Positions 1 to 39,500 of a stretch of 64,000 nucleotides of DNA are shown piece by piece. Every line of letters begins with the position of its first letter. The stretch's first letter is position 1. Below the pieces are notes generated by a model. It saw only the letters and a list, made by a program, of their open reading frames with translations. It made no database searches and was not told the origin of the DNA. The DNA comes from Cyanoderma ruficeps (lineage: Eukaryota > Chordata > Aves > Passeriformes > Timaliidae), in assembly GCA_008694505.1 (NCBI GenBank), contig VZDJ01007755.1, positions 18,207,313 to 18,271,312 of the forward strand, given 5' to 3'. The position numbers were made by a program, and so were the translations under genes.

Positions 1-3000
1 CTATTTATGGAGTGAAAAAGATGATTGGTTAGTCTTGATGCTCTTGAGATTAAAGCTTGCTGCTGGAAGTTAATAAAAAAACAGGTCAGAAAAATCTGAA
101 TCAACTTTGCTTAGCTAGAAAAATGGTGATTTTGAAAAGATTAAAAAAATTTACAGGGTTTGTTTCTGGGAGTCCAGCAGTACTTGCATTAGAAGGGAAG
201 TTTTTGTCTTTGATGCATTGTAGAAGACAAATCATAGAAAAAATGGTTGATAAAGGAAAATAGTGTTACTGGTCAATATTGTCAAATGCACAAAGCAGCC
301 CCCTGTCAGAGTCGTGACAGCCTCCTGCATTGGTGCTTTTGAGTGAGGTTTGCTTTAATACTCAGCATCTGCTTATATGGATAACGCAGCTTTCTTAGCT
401 TAAACAGATAAACAAATTTGAGGCAGCAGTATTTTATTTTGCACACTAGCCACTTCGCAGTGGACGTAATAAAAATGATGCTTTGGCTCTTAGGAATTAG
501 CATTTTGATCACATTTGTGGCTGAAAAGAAATCCAGCCATGTTTAACCAAGAGCAGGATTGTATATTCGTTTTTCACATGTACATACATTTGTCACTTGT
601 ACATTCTTTATATCAACTGATCTTTTTAGTAGTCTGTTCATGCCACATAGAGTTGTATTTATCATAGTGATTTGTGTAATGTATTTTCCTTATTACAAAT
701 GCAGAACAGCTGTTTGTAGCCTCAGAACAAACAAATTTTTTAGGTGAGAGAAGAACTCCCTGCGCTGTGAAGCAGCGCATTGTATTTAGCTGAAGCCCTT
801 CCCATCTGAGGAGATCAGATGAAGACTTGTGCTTTTGTTACTTAGTTTTGGAACAGATACTCCCTAATAACTGTGTTTCCAGGCAATGAGATGGGGCCTT
901 CCCACAACAAACTATCATCCTGGAAGCTGAACTGCTTTAAGAAAAGCAGGCACAAAAAAAACTTGCTGTCCACAGAGGACCTCTGAGTCAGTCCTGGTGC
1001 AGCTAAGGTTGCACTGGGGGAGTTGTGAGCACAGGATGGAAACTGTGAGTGGAGTTTTAAAGCACCTGATTTGGGAAGATCTCTTGACACCTGATTTCCA
1101 GAACTGAGGGTGTTAGAGATAAGCAGAAGCTAGGGCTGGCTGTGTTCAAAGGAGGAAGGCTGTTTCTGACAGAGCAGATGTTAGTCAGTAGCCAAAGATG
1201 TACAGTGAACTTGCACTTCACAACCTGATCTGTCTCATTTCCCTGCACGTGTTTCTGGACGTGTGCATTATCATAAAGTCAGCAACCACACATTTGTTCA
1301 CGGCAGGGCTTAGTTGTCTTTTGTCCTTTCTGTCCCGTGCCTTTCTGGGTGTCAGGCAGGAAGGGTTGTTTCCTGTGTTTTCAAGAGTCAAGCATATCAT
1401 ATGCTTTTCTTTTTGTTTTAAAAACATAATTTCTTGTTACATGCAAAAGCCAGTGCAGCACTTTTCCTTTCAGGATATTTTTCACTCTCCTCAAGAAAGC
1501 TGTGTTCTCTAAGAAGCTGGCTCCAGACTATGTGTGACTCAACATTATTGTTGCCTGTTCTAAAAATGACTCATGGAAACAAACAAAATGAGCTGAGCGC
1601 TTAGGGAGACCTAGCTGGCAAACACAACCTTTTTGTTCCACTTCCCTCCAAGTGAGAAATTTTTAAGAATCAGCAGTGCAAGTTTAGTACTAAGAGTTGC
1701 AGAAGTTGTATCAACCATTTAATTTTTCCTTAACTGCTCCAGGACATTTCTAAATCCAACCCACAAATCCTCACAGGCCCATTTCTGCTAATGGGACAGG
1801 GCCATCTTCCTCTGGAAAGTTTCCCTTTAGACCCAGGATCTGTGCTGCCCGTGCTGGGACAGTTTAAGCCCTCATAATGCAGAGTAACTGATATTTGTAC
1901 ACTGCTCTAGAGTATTCCCTAAACTGTATCACAGCAGGGCACAATCCCAGCACCTTATTTTGAGGACACCTTTAGACCTTCCAGGGACAGCTTCCCATTC
2001 ATCTCTAGCTGTGTGGGTGGGTAAAGCGATGACCTTTTGCAAGGAACCTCTTAAGATTCCTGCCTTTGTTGAGGGGGATTTGACCCTTAATTTGCACTTC
2101 CTTGGTAATTGTAGTAACCAGGGTAGGTGGCTCCGTTCCTCCTAATGAGGTTATTTTCCTGGAGATTACAAGGTGGAATATTCACCCACCTGGAAAGACC
2201 ACAGGGATGTAGCCCATCAGCAGGGAAAGGGAGGATGGAACCCGAGTTTGTCTCTGCTCCAGTCAGTGCTCAGATTAAATATTAATAATGCAACGGCTGG
2301 AAGAGACTCAGGCACAAATGCATTCATAGGCCTGACAAGGGTTGGCTCCACACAGAGCAGCCCAGCTTCCAAGGAAGGAGCAAGAGCCCTGCTCCAGAAT
2401 ACCCTGAGCTTGCTGACAGAGCATTTACATCTTTGGTGAGAATCAGCAGTAGCACATGGAAAGACCTGCACTGAAAGGAGCATGTCTCACTGTGGGTTTA
2501 TGATTTGACTACCACATCCGGGACAATCCACAAGCTCAAATAGGAAGCATCTGCTAACTGAGAAAGCCTTAAAAAAAAAATCCAGTAGGTGGGAGCTCTA
2601 AGACAAGACTGGTGCCTGTTTCATAGAGCACAGTGCTACCTTTTATATCTGCTTTGTAGGTAGTTTAGTAATGCAATATATGAGAATTGCAAGACTCTTT
2701 GACAATACAGTATCTGTTGGGTCAAGTGCTCTAATTTAACATCAAAACAGGAAGAAACTCAAACCCTACCAGGTGAAGCTCTACAGGCAGATGTGAGTCT
2801 GACAGTCCCTCAGCCAGGCACAAAGCCCTGTGGTTCCTCAGGGACTGCAAATATACAAACCAGATGAGTCCCCAGGGCAGTATCACTTGTGAGACAGGTG
2901 AGTTCCCAGAGGCAGGACTTAAGCAGCAGAACATCTGAAGCCAAGCCAGCATGCTGACAGCCAGAGAGACTTGGCTCTGGCCAAACGTGGCAAGCATATC

Positions 3001-4895
3001 CTAAAACCCCAATGTGACATATAAATCAGTCATATCCCCAGGAAAGACTGCCAAAAGTAGGAATGCCAATTTTCACTGCAAAAAGTGCAAAAAATTGTAC
3101 CTCATAATTTTAATTTGCTGTTAAGACCTCTGGAGACAGCAAAGACATTTTTTCTACTGTCCACTTTGAGAACACTCAAAGCAATGAGGATTTTCTGTTC
3201 TATTCTATCACATTTCCTTTCTATATACACTTGCATAGCTGCAGCAACTTTGTGCAGTGTCATTGAGACTCTAGTTGATTTGGTGATGCCAACTGGCCCA
3301 ACAAGAAAAATTAGAAATAGTCAAGCAAGCTCTAAGTGGAAAGCATAAGAAAGCAATTTGAAACAATATGCCAATCACCACCTCATGAAGCTTTAAAATG
3401 TGCTGGGAATGCAAGGCAAAAGGCTCCCCAACTGCAATTGAGAGATTCAAATCAGGACTGAACTCTTTCCTGAGAATACAGCATGCATTTGGAAGTGATC
3501 GTCTGCTAATTGGCTAAGTCCTTGTATTACAGCCCAGTAGTGGTTATGGGTCTCTCACTAAAACTAGAAATGCATTTACAGTTTCACCTTGGAAATGGGA
3601 GGAATATGCACTCCACTGAGACTTGCTCAGCAGGTACAGGTCAGCTGCTGGTTGCTTCTGGATAATGGCAGAGAGTTCAAATCATCCAGCTACCAGGAAT
3701 ACCTGGGGACAGTCTCATGTCATCACAAGGCAGATTTGTGCTCCAGCCAACACAACCTTTTTGCTATGTACCCTGCAGACTTGGGATGCAGAACAGCAGC
3801 TCTGCCAATTTTTTGTATATGGGAGAGTTCAAACAACACCTTGTAACATGTTACTGCATAAACAGGTTTTGGCATTTATTTCACTGTCTCAATTGTGAAA
3901 AAAGGGAACATTTACTAACATTTTTCAGCCAAAAGGACAGTACATTTCAAGGTATGCTTTAGGTGTGCATGTCTATACATATATTCATGCATATATAAAA
4001 ATAATCTCAAAGGGGGAGAGAAATGTCCAGGAACATAAAGAAACTGTGTGACAGAAAACAACTGCAGATAATGTCTAAATAAAGCCTACCTCTTGCGTAA
4101 TGCCTTGATGCTCTTTTGCTTTCCAGGGAGTACAGCAGCCAAATTTTTTGCTTTCTTCTCCACCGCCTTTAGAACTGCAGTTTGTGGTTTCTCAGTCAAG
4201 CTTGCATGTATATTTGAAATGATTATTCAATGTCAAGCACTGTTACATAGGCTTTGTAGCACGTAGAAGTTCTGCCAACACAGCTCTTGTCCATCTTAGT
4301 TGCTCAGTCACTGCCCTGATTCCTGGCAAAGATAATATTTCAGATGCACGGGACCTACAATGAACTCCAAGTGCCTGACCAATTCAGGGCTGGACAAAAG
4401 CTAAAGAATGTTGTCAAGGGTATTGTCACTGACAGTGGGGATCCTGAGATGGCCCCTCCACTCCCCCAGCATAGTAGGAGCAGAGCCCACAGGGTCTGGC
4501 ATCTGCAGGGCTGAGCCTGCCACTGCTGCAGCAAGTCTGTGCCTGCTCCACAAGCAGACAGAGCAAGGGCTGTCCATGCCCGGGAGTGCTGAGCAGCTGC
4601 ACAGACCACTCCAGGGCTGCATTCCCCTCCATCCATCCTGCTGGCCTGGCTGTGTTTCCCAGTGACTGAGAGCAGGCAGTTAGCCATTCCCATGGCCCTG
4701 TGGGGTGTATCAAAGCAGCTTGAAGTTCAAGAACATGGGGAATCCAGGGTGGCTTCCAGGGAAAAGGAAGTGTCCAATGCCATGTGGAGAGTACACCCAG
4801 CTGCCTTACACACAGAAGATTCCATGAACACTCTGGTTTGACGATTTGTTAGTTGTTTGGATTTTTTGTTTGTTTGTTAATTTTTGCCAGTCACT
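1..4895. other. Intergenic sequence, no gene recognised
   Basis: Open frames are short and overlap in several frames (for example 3589-3962), which looks like chance. Plus-strand AATAAA signals at 72-77 and 4078-4083; the second has a U-rich tract after it and could end a rightward gene. In human the convergent neighbour of LPIN2 is EMILIN2, so part of this could be its 3' UTR, but no EMILIN2 coding sequence is visible. Confidence 0.6.
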
Positions 4896-5181
4896 GACCT
4901 TTCCATTTGTCCTGATTCTGGCTGGGACAGGGTTGTTTTGCAGCAGTGGTGAGCAACTGGACGTGAATTGTATGGTCTGCTGTTCCTATCGCTGTTGTCA
5001 CTGTTCCTTATTTCACTGCTGTTTCTAGTAAATTTGTCTTACGTCAGCCTCTGATCTTTAGCTCTGTGTGCCTCCAGCTCTCGTTTCCAGCCTTCCACAG
5101 GGGAAGAGAGGGAGCTTGGTGGTCTGGGGTATTTTAGTGGGAACATAAAATTGGGGAATACCATTCCTAAACCATGACAAC
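4896..5181 (+). mobile_element. Avian endogenous-retrovirus LTR remnant (solo)
   Basis: Reads from TTCTGGCTGGGACAGGG through GTGGTGAGCAACTGGACG to a terminal TAAACCATGACAAC. This matches the layout of the abundant avian ERVL-type LTR as I remember it, including its end. No internal retroviral coding sequence is attached, so it is a decayed solo LTR. Boundaries approximate. Confidence 0.6.
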
Positions 5182-5184
5182 ATT

Positions 5185-5460
5185 GCAGAGCAGAGCTGTC
5201 CAGAGCTCCTATCCATCCAGATCTCTCTGCAAGGCCTTGTCCCTCAAGAGTGAACAGCAGCTCCCAGTTTGGCGTAGTCAGCAAACTTGCAAATGGTGCA
5301 TTCGGCTCCTGCATCCAGACCACTGATAAATATACTGAATAGAACTGGCGCTGGAATTGAGCCTTGAGGAACACCAGTGATCACCCATCACCAGCCAGCA
5401 GCAGTCACTTTCACCACAACCCTTTGAGCCCTGCCCCTCAGCCAGCTCTAGGCTGAGCAG
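5185..5460 (-). mobile_element. CR1 LINE fragment (reverse-transcriptase 3' region), minus orientation
   Basis: Contains GTCAGCAAACTTGCAAATGG, then GATAAATATACTGAATAGAACTGG and GAGGAACACCAGTGATC. These correspond to the reverse complement of the conserved CR1 stretch encoding the FADDTKLGG-type region and GVPQGSVLGP-like segment. Frame is broken by decay. It abuts the LTR remnant on its left. Confidence 0.8.
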
Positions 5461-6639
5461 TTCAGGCTGTTGCTTGTTATCACTACAGCATGTACACAGG
5501 AATCGGAGGTAGGGAACCCAAGATTAGAGACCAGCAAGGTAGGAAGATGCATTAAAAAGAGAGGGCAGGGAAAGGTTGCCTAACTCAAAGGCACAGTGTG
5601 TCCTGCACAGAGAAAGTGCCTGTTCCTGGAAACAGTGATTCTGTTCTTTACACATTGAAGCCAGTTGCTCCAAGACAGAAAAATCCAGCCTCCAAGAACA
5701 AGATCACCCTAGTAGGAGTGCATTAGAGTAAGATGGACATAGGAGAAACAATGCCAGCTCAGAAAAGTTATTGCAACAGATCCAAACATTTGGCATACAT
5801 AGGACACACCACCCTTCCATTGCTTGCACTGGTAGAGTCACTCACTAAGCAGCAAGGATGCAGTGGGACCCAGGTGTGAAAGATGAGCAGTGAGCAGACT
5901 GTGGTGTGAAGAATGAGTGCAGCATGTCAGAAGAGTCATGGGGGAAAACCTGGCAGGAACACAGGAGGTGACAAAACAGCAGCAGTAACACCAGCAACCC
6001 CACAGAAGGACCAAAAAGCACAGCATCACTGACCTTTTCATGCAGATCCATCATAACGTGATTCAAGCCAGGTGTTCTATGCAAGGCTGCTAGCTGGTTG
6101 CATGTACCAAGAGCAGCAAGAGACCAGGAAAATCAATTTCTACTGAAAGCTTGAGGCCCCCTTTCCAAGACAGCCTCACAACATTTGCTTCAAACCATTT
6201 AATGACTGCAGTGGAAGACAATACTCTGCCTTGAAAGGGAAAAGTTAAATTTGATGGAAATAGGATAAAACTCCAAATTAGGGCAGATTTACAAGAGCTC
6301 AAACTGCAGTTACATCATTTTCTTCATGGCACCTTGTACATTCCCAAGTCATGCCTCTGTTACCTGATATTTTATATTACCAAGTGCATGTTTGCTTTTC
6401 ATTATAGTTGTAACCCAGTATTGATACTGGCACAGAAGTTAAGCTTGATGACAGCAATTTTTTATCAGCTGTATAAATATTCTGAAAAAAAGTAAACCAA
6501 GCATGAAAGAAAGCAAATGTACTGTAGTCCCGAGAAGACCAACTTGAATTCTATGTTAAACATAAATACAATTTTAATAGTCCCACGTTTAGTCATTCAG
6601 CAGTACAATAAAGGAATTACCAAACACAAAATAAAGAGA
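5461..6639. other. Intergenic spacer downstream of LPIN2
   Basis: About 1.2 kb with no recognised gene or repeat. Confidence 0.7.
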
Positions 6640-6659
6640 AATTTCACTTTAAATCTGTT

Positions 6660-6665
6660 TTTATT
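6660..6665 (-). terminator. LPIN2: Candidate distal polyadenylation signal of LPIN2 (AATAAA)
   Basis: AATAAA on the minus strand, followed within about 20-40 nt by a U- and GU-rich stretch as expected for a cleavage site. Farthest good signal before featureless sequence. Confidence 0.55.
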
Positions 6666-9512
6666 GTGGTAACATTGTTCTGAACACCAATAAACATTGC
6701 ACTGAAGTGTGGGTTGCTGTACCCGAGACAGTCCAGTCTTAACAAAAACCACTGTATTGGTAGGATCACAGATTTTACATTTTAAACACACTACCTTATT
6801 AGTGATTGGGTTGCTTAACAATCAAGTATGCCACATCTTCAAGATAAAAATGAAACAAATGACTGAAGAGAGTTTTCTCACCCTCAAAATAATCCAACAT
6901 TTTAACTTTCATCTGGAAGTAATTAACACTGTAAAGAAGTCCCAAACATTTTCTTTCTATTTAGCAAATTTTAACTCTGGAAACTAAATTTTTTTCTGGC
7001 AAAAGTGACACTTTACAGGCATCTCAAATTCTCTATCTGTGATGTTTCATTATGAATTTGCATTACAGTCATTTAAACAACTCATTCATTTGACATCATT
7101 TTCTAAAAGACTTGCATGAAATATTAACATGAAATCTCATCTCTTCTGTATTTACCATAAATGGATTCAGAGTTTGCTTCAGAGGTTCCATAATGGAGTT
7201 GACACAAGTGTTAAAACTTTTCCAGTTGAAAAGAAAAAAGAAGGGTTTTGGAAGGCATATACTGATGACAGAAAGTTAAGAAGACATGAGCCAGGATTGC
7301 ACATGCACTTGTATACTGTTGGGAATGAAAGCCCAATCTTTTGAAGTACAAACATGCTTGGTACAGTAAATAATCATAAAAAAAATTAAATCCAGAAATG
7401 CATACCCTTTGAACTGCTGATCTTTAAATCATTATAGAAATGGGTAATGTCTAAGTCACTAAAAAGTTTTGAATTGCAATGTTCCTTATTTACTCCCAGA
7501 CAGGTGTCATTGACTCAGCCTTTGAGGGGTTCCAACGCTAAGAGGATCTGCATCTTCAACAACACAGTCTCAACAGGGGTGTGCGTGTGCCCACAGCCAG
7601 GCACACTTAGAAGTTCCTCTTTCACAGAAAGAATGATGTAGCTTGCGCTAATTTTACATCAGTATAGCACAACTTGTTCTCAAACATTAGTTTCAGGCCA
7701 CTTCTCTCCACTAAGGTAACAAAGGACAGGCTAATGCATAATTACTTACCCCCCTGCACGTTAATATTGCGGCACAAGCCCACAGTTTGATAGCAAAGAG
7801 ATGTCTGCTCTAGAGTCAGTAAAGTGCCCAGCAGCCCCAAGAACACAGGTACACAATGACAGGCCCCAGATTCTGTCCCGAAATGGGGTTCACAAACAAT
7901 CTTAAAAGCTTCAAATACAAGCCAGAGTAAGAAAAACCAAGCCCTCTGCCCTACTCGTATCAGAAAGACTCAACAACATTTACATTTTATCAAAAAACAA
8001 ATACCAAACTGTAGCTGTTACAGAGAAAAAAAAAATTAGTTTTGTAAATTAAGCAACCTTTTGGACACTCCTGCAATGCAAAGTGACATGTTAGCAGAAT
8101 GAGGAGCTCTCAACACAGCTCACACAACCCCCATTTTCATACCAGCTGGAAGTACATGTATTTGGAGATATACCTGATACTATTTTTCCATGCTTCTCAT
8201 TTACTCAAGTCCCCACCCTGAAATCCACAGCTTATCTTTATGACAGTCTGAAAAGTCGAAGGGAATTGGGAAAAAAAAAAGTGAAAAAAGAATATTAACC
8301 AAAGGCTTTAACACAGACGAACCATGGTAACAATCTGTCCCATTTGGGAACTCATCATGGTTTCATGAAGTGCTTTTATCTTTAGAAAAGCTGTGTAATA
8401 TCAGGGCTACCAAGAGTAGACTTAAACATGGTAGAGCAAATTTTGACATCCACAAAAAGACTGTTTTAGGAAAGGCTGCTTCATTCCCTTTATGCAAAAT
8501 ACAATTTTTAGATAGAATATTTAATCTTTTAAGTAAAATACTTTATTATGCTGGATTCTTATTTATTAATTTTAAAAGTATTTACGTGACTTAAAAGCTC
8601 AAATCACACTGATATTCAAAGCACTTGGTGATCATGAAAATTTTAGTTTCTAAAGAAATCTATGGGATAAAAGGTAAGAAGGGGGGAAAAAACACATGGA
8701 ATGATGTTTGTAAGCTTCTGACATTGAAAAAAATACAAGAAAAAAACCAGCAAAATATTCTTTGAGTTGAATCCTGTGAAATCCACTTAAACACTGAGTA
8801 GACTGGTGACCAAGAACCACTGAAATTATTGTTCTCACAGTACAAAAATGAGGATGCCTTTCAATTCACTGACATGCATGACACACCATGACAGGTATGT
8901 ATCTTTTTTAACCCACTCTCCTTCTCCTGCTCTGAAAGAGATTCCAGGTTGATTTTGCTTGCCTCCACTCTTTATCCAGTGTTTTATAAATACAGGAACA
9001 CACTAGAATTTTATAATGGGGGGGAAAAAAGTAATTTCCTTTTTATATAGTGATTCCAAAATGCTCCCCCCCGAGCAGTTCACCAACTGTCCAGAATTAC
9101 CTGGTGTTACATCAGAACTGTGGGTTAAGACAGTCGGACAATGGAGAAAAAAATACTCCTGGAGGGCATAAAATCCTCTAAGTGTATGCTTTTGCAGGTA
9201 GTAAAACCGAGCGGTCTGGTGCTTACATGATGTTTAAATGACTGCAGTTCTTAAGCCCTTTGGGCTGGTGGAATGATACATTCTCACCATAGTTCTGTCC
9301 AAAAGAGGTTAAATGCACTAATTCAACTTAAAAAGCAGCCACCTTTGCCTTCAAGTACTTTTGGAGAAAGAACAATTAGCTGCTTTTGTAGCTGATAAAC
9401 ACCAGAACTGGAATGTAATTTGCTCACAGGCTCTGACTGGAACCTGAGGAATGACCTGCATGATGTTTGTGAATAACCCAAAACTTTAAAAGAAAAGGAA
9501 AAAAGAAAAAGT

Positions 9513-9518
9513 TTTATT
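9513..9518 (-). terminator. LPIN2: Candidate proximal polyadenylation signal of LPIN2 (AATAAA)
   Basis: AATAAA on the minus strand followed by a long U-rich run, about 1.1 kb past the stop codon. Would produce a short 3' UTR. Confidence 0.4.
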
Positions 9519-10612
9519 CTGCTCTGCGGCTTTTAACCATTTTCACAGCTGGAATCTCACTACTGAGTTACATTTTCTTCCAGCTACCAAAAACCTGCAA
9601 TACAGAACTCTGGAAAGACCTGCAGTAGACAATTAAAAAATTAAATACATAATTTTTTTTTAGTATTACAATTCCCTGAATATAATCTATACATACATTT
9701 TACTGGCCTACACAGCATACACACACATACGCATTATCTCTGTGCTGAAAAAGGAAATAAAAATGCCAGTTTCCCAACTCTTACAGAAACGTTCCAAGAT
9801 TTTTCTTGATGAAAATTTAACATGACACAGCACAGCCTGAAAACAACAAAAGCCATACAAGTGTCTGAAGACAACTTTCATTTTAACAAGCTCATGAAAT
9901 AAACATTGTGTGTAAAAAAAAAAAAAAAAAAGTAATAAGCAGAGTTAGTTTGAGCGTGATTTGTACAAGCCCAGTCTTGTACCTGTAACAAAAGGCATAT
10001 TTACATTTAAAGAGGAATTTTATGTCTTCAGAATCTGTCAGGCTAGTAAGGCCTGTACATTTGCTGTATTCTAGCTGAGAAAGAGCACAGTGGTCTTAGG
10101 CTCTGGCTCCTTTCAAAAATGGCCTAAATGCCCATCTGAACATTTAACCACGTTTTTCATTAGTAGGTCTGACATTCTATTTGGCAGTTTCCATACATTT
10201 TTTGGCTTCATTTTAGAAAATATACTTAAGACAACTTAAAAAGATTAATCTATGTTTACAATAAGGTCTGTATTGATGAAAATGCAAAGTCATAGTTTAC
10301 CTCAGCATTTAGTTACCCTGAAGCACTTGGGTACCATGACCATCAATGACAGGCCAATCTCAAGTGCCTTAGAACAGGTATATAATAACAAGCAATAAAC
10401 AAACAAACACAAAAATTCACACACCCTCCCACAAAAAATAGACAGTAGCTTTGCATTTTCTTTGTTTCAAACCAATGGAATTAAAGTGATTTCTTTAGTA
10501 AGACTTATGGTACCAATATATAAATTACCATCCTCATTAAGAAAGTTCTTCACATTTAAACTGAAGCTGAGTAGCTTAATATGAAATTCCATCTCCTGCT
10601 GAGAAGTACTTT

Positions 10613-36542
<25,930 letters not shown>

Positions 36543-39500
36543 TTAAAAAAACATTTAAATTGATGTGCAATGTCATTTATCAATTACTCTATTATAACAA
36601 GCTTTACACAAATGTTTTCAAGCATCAACAGAACTTTGAGGCAATCTTTATATTACTAGAAGTATCCAGAGTTATAAAACCTATTCCTAATGCTTTGTCA
36701 ACTTGAATCTATGACTAATTAAATACTTCAAAGGAAATTTTGAAGCATGTCATTTTTAGACCTCAAAGCCTAGATTTAAGTGATGCTTAATAACTCAAGA
36801 TAAGCTAAAAACAAAAGTTTGTTCTCCGGAGGACTGCCTGTTTAATACAACTGATCCAATATCGAAAATGGAGATAATTGTACATAAGGCTGTCAAAAAA
36901 ATTCTTACAAGTCAGGAAAAGGTATGTAGAACACACTGTATGTAACTCTTCCTTTACAGCACTGTATTTCAAAAACAACTGAGTCATCTTAGAGACATCA
37001 AAGTATGTAATGGGAGAAAAGAGATACACACATTAAGAAGATTATGCTATAGTCAAACAGGATAAAGGGCACAGAATCACTTATTGCAAATTCTGCCTAA
37101 TTCTTTAAAAATACTAAAGCAAATGAATTAATTCTGAATGACTGCAAGTCTTTCAGACTAAGAATACAATTTGAACTATGATTGCCAATAAGAAATAAAA
37201 GTCCAAAGATTTCTCAGGACATCTGAAGTTTAACAGAAAGAGGAGGTAAAACTGTGAAAATGTTCTGAGAGAAACCTAAGTGAAATACTTCCTCATTCTA
37301 CCATCTCCTGCCTCCCACCCAAAAGTCTACTACAAGCTCATTTCAAAAACATCCAAGCAACTGCAGCCTCTGAGGTTAAGGATATTTAGGAGAACAAAGA
37401 ACCACTGCCAACAAGCAAAACCCACAACACTGAACACATAAAAGAGCCTAAATTATTTTAAAAGATAAAAAAATCTATTTTGGAATATTATTTCTAGAAA
37501 AAAATCTACCTTTTTTTTTCTATTTACATTTCTGTTTTTATTAGTTATTGAAAAGTTTAGGATTTTTCTTAATACCTCTAAACAAAACTGTCCTGCATTA
37601 CAACAGTTCTTCCTACTGATACTGCTTTATTGTCTACATAATGAATCAGTTTTTTCTCTTTTGAGCCTCCAAAGTCTTCCTTACAGTAACACAAGTTATC
37701 TCAAACTCACCCAAAAGTGACCACTTTTGTGGCATCTATATATTCATATAATTGTAAACAGGCAAGAAATCTAAAACTACTTTTACATTTATAGCAGCTA
37801 TGGAAAGATTTTCTCCATCTCAGGCTTCCCATACATTACTGAATCATATTAACATTTTTTTTAAATAATTCCTTCCTCTTCACAAGACTTACAAAGGAAG
37901 GTGGAGGGTTTCTAATACAGACTTAAAACTGTCTTGAAATTATCCACAGAATTACTATGCTAGGTAGCACACTGGAGATTTTTTTTCTGTAGCCTGTTGA
38001 TGATGACAGAAAGAACAGACTGTCATTGAGTGAGTAATGAGATTAGGAGGATGGACTCCCTATCAACATTAGTCATTAATTCAATTTCATCTGTAAGTAG
38101 CTTCACATACTACTATAAAACTGATTGCTTGATAGTGAAGTAATAGCTCACTCTGGCTAAAGAGGGAAGGTCTATCTTCAACCTTTCATCATCTGACCCT
38201 CTTAAAGAGCTGATTTAGCTTCCTGACACAGCTGCCAAAGTCTACCATCTTTTGTTGTTGTTTGTTTCAGTGGGTTAATAAGTTAGATTAGCTCATTAAG
38301 CAGAACATGACAAACACCTGAGTCATGAGATGCTGAGCAGCACCAGAGAACTGGGGGGGGAAAGGCAGGGAACTGAACATCTTTTTGACAAGTGAGACAT
38401 TTGCTGCATCTCATGGAACAGTAACTCAAGACAGAGAGGTTACAGTATCTCTGCCTTCCTGCTGAAGCAATTAGTCCTTACCTAATATGACAGTCATGTT
38501 TAAACTCAATCTCATAAAAAAAATCTTTAATGCATAATCATTATCATTCATGGCTCTACCACGGCCACTTCCAAGAGCTGTCTACAGTATCCGCTTAGAA
38601 AGAAAAGTTAATTTTGTGTCACCAAGGAGACCGCATTTGTTAAAAGAAATGTTTGACACAACCAGGAATACAAGTCTTTAACAGGATCTCCAATCCATAT
38701 ATTTCATTTCAGTGAACAGGACTTGAGAAGTGGGGATTAGCAAGAAATTCTCTATGATTTAAGCAGTGACTTCTCAAAAGATCAAAATTTCACACCTTTT
38801 GCTAAGAACCAAGTTCAGATGATAAATAATCTAGTTTTCTCGCATGCTAACTTGGCCATAGAAATTCACCACACAACCCACACAAGACCAAACCATACAC
38901 CAATTTTACATATATTCTTGTTTTTCTGTAGCAAGAATATCCTGTAGCAGTGTTATCTCTTCTACAGGTATCGGTTTCATTTCTGTAGCTCACAGCACAG
39001 CCACTTTTATGAACATACATACACTGAATAACCTCTTACATCTGAAAGTTCATAGCTGGTTCACTCTTACATGTGAAAAAGTGAACTTTTGTACCTACTG
39101 AGTACTAAAAACATTGCTTATAAGGAAAGTAGCTTTTTATATGCAAGTCTTAATGTAAACATTGTTTTGTACATTGCAAGTAAACCAAACTAGATAAAGG
39201 TAATAAACTAATGCACATTATTGCTTACCAGGCTGCAGCTCAGCTTTTAGCATAATGGTTCACATTGCAAGATAAACATGTTATATAAGAAGGTTCAAAC
39301 TGTCGCAAGAAAATGATCAAATAGAAATGAAGTGTCACTACATACCTGAGAAACATGTCATTTGATCTCAAACGCCCACAGAAGCCCAGATGGGAAATTT
39401 TAAAATTTGGGGGTTAGGATTTGGTTTGAGCTTTGCTTGGGTTTGCTTGTTTTCCTTAAATGTTATTGTATATTGCTGGAAAACTTGTGGTGAACAGTAC

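Larger units (their letters stand above)
6640..10612 (-). other. LPIN2: LPIN2 3' untranslated region (inferred extent)
   Basis: AT-rich, non-coding sequence directly follows the LPIN2 stop. Minus-strand AATAAA signals are seen at 9513-9518, 8562-8567, 8542-8547 and 6660-6665. The last has a U/GU-rich tract just beyond it (reading TTTATTTTGTGTTTGG on the mRNA strand) and is the best distal end, giving a UTR of about 4 kb. Using 9513-9518 would give about 1.1 kb. No conserved ORF is seen. The extent is inferred, not shown by transcript data. Confidence 0.65.

Noticed and set aside
205..265. AATCATAGAA...ATGGTTGA, similar to a reversed CR1 3' tail
   Set aside because: Too short and imperfect; flanking sequence shows no further CR1 match.
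3589..3962. Three overlapping plus-strand frames of 80-90 codons
   Set aside because: No codon bias, splice structure or family resemblance; overlapping frames of this length are expected by chance.
9900..9935. AATAAA followed closely by an 18-base A run on the plus strand, like a processed-transcript tail
   Set aside because: No coding or retrocopy sequence precedes it and no target-site duplication is seen; it lies in the LPIN2 3' UTR on the opposite strand, so it is most likely a simple A tract.
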